Origin: CBDDKS01 sp965230335
Lineage (GTDB): Bacteria > Pseudomonadota > Gammaproteobacteria > Enterobacterales > Kangiellaceae
DNA length: 64,000 nt
Direction of reading: 5' to 3'
Assembly (NCBI GenBank): GCA_965230335.1
Contig: CBDDKS010000006.1
Coordinates: 1,550,001 to 1,614,000 of the forward strand
In this document: positions 63,920-64,000 of the stretch, one piece after another
Position numbering within the stretch: the stretch's first letter is position 1
Layout of the letters: each line of letters begins with the position of its first letter
The notes under the pieces: generated by a model
Databases searched by the model: none
The model's input: the letters and a program-made list of their open reading frames with translations, nothing else
What the model was told of the DNA's origin: nothing
Translations under genes and position numbers: made by a program

Positions 63920-64000
63920 TTATTCTTTGCAGGCTTTTTTTATTTTTTGGCGCAATTGCTCAAAGTGGGCGAGGCGTTCTTTTTCATTCAAGGCATGACG
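63920..64000 (-). CDS. C-terminal end of a gene upstream of speA, partial
   Basis: The last 26 codons of a minus-strand gene running off the window: RHALNEKERLAHFEQLRQKI… then TAA at 63920-63922. The charged helical tail does not identify the protein. It ends about 67 bases before speA on the same strand, so it may share its transcript. Confidence 0.5.
   Translation of the reverse strand, partial: RHALNEKERLAHFEQLRQKIKKACKE

Overview
The window is AT-rich gammaproteobacterial chromosome. The strongest evidence is gene order: cyaA, lptM (yifL), dapF, a DUF484 gene, xerC and a yigB-like phosphatase gene follow each other as in Escherichia coli, though cyaY and uvrD are absent. SthA, SpeA, YqiJ/YqiK-type proteins, a fused chorismate mutase/prephenate dehydrogenase and a class I adenylate cyclase fit the same class. 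Motor stator genes, a chemoreceptor, an AlgZ/AlgR-like pair and a photolyase suggest a free-living, motile, light-exposed cell. I cannot name the genus. No rRNA, tRNA, CRISPR array, prophage or intact insertion sequence was recognised.

Layout. 1-4140: a TPR gene cut by an in-frame stop, then a minus-strand operon of a PAS/degenerate-GGDEF protein, an AlgZ-like kinase and a LytTR regulator. 4370-10528: the cyaA-to-yigB housekeeping block. 10537-12185: stator genes motA and motB. 12505-15298: a tightly overlapping four-gene operon (DUF2269, two DUF4166 proteins, a saccharopine-dehydrogenase-like reductase), bracketed by two copies of a short palindromic repeat. 15822-18800: an accessory stretch with small unknown genes, a Fic protein and a decayed reading frame. 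18891-23754: sthA, photolyase, a frameshifted mini-gene, DUF4291 and a methyltransferase. 23921-35252: yifB/comM, a 65-residue orphan gene, rep (apparently with an ATC start), a 23-bp palindrome, a redoxin, an aldo/keto reductase, argS with an SPOR gene, and tyrA. 35366-39651: a porin with a small PBP-like protein, and a chemoreceptor.

The most notable region is 40125-53597, eight minus-strand genes in one apparent operon of about 13.5 kb. In transcription order they are a rhomboid protease, a YqiJ-like OB-fold membrane protein, a YqiK-like flotillin, a 1770-residue AAA+ ATPase of the 'DNA repair ATPase' (DUF3686) type, a membrane-anchored periplasmic-binding-like protein, TelA, a lipoprotein fusing a binding-protein-like domain to a vWA domain, and an XpaC-like membrane protein. 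Together they look like an envelope-stress or membrane-remodelling machine: external sensing by the binding-like and vWA domains, a flotillin scaffold, and an internal AAA+/TelA effector. The families are known; the assembled function is, as far as I know, undescribed.

53694-64000 holds DUF971, an HTH-TPR regulator, a MepA-like endopeptidase, SirB2, a 745-residue protein I do not recognise, three small unknown genes, a YihG-like acyltransferase, and speA with the tail of the next gene upstream.
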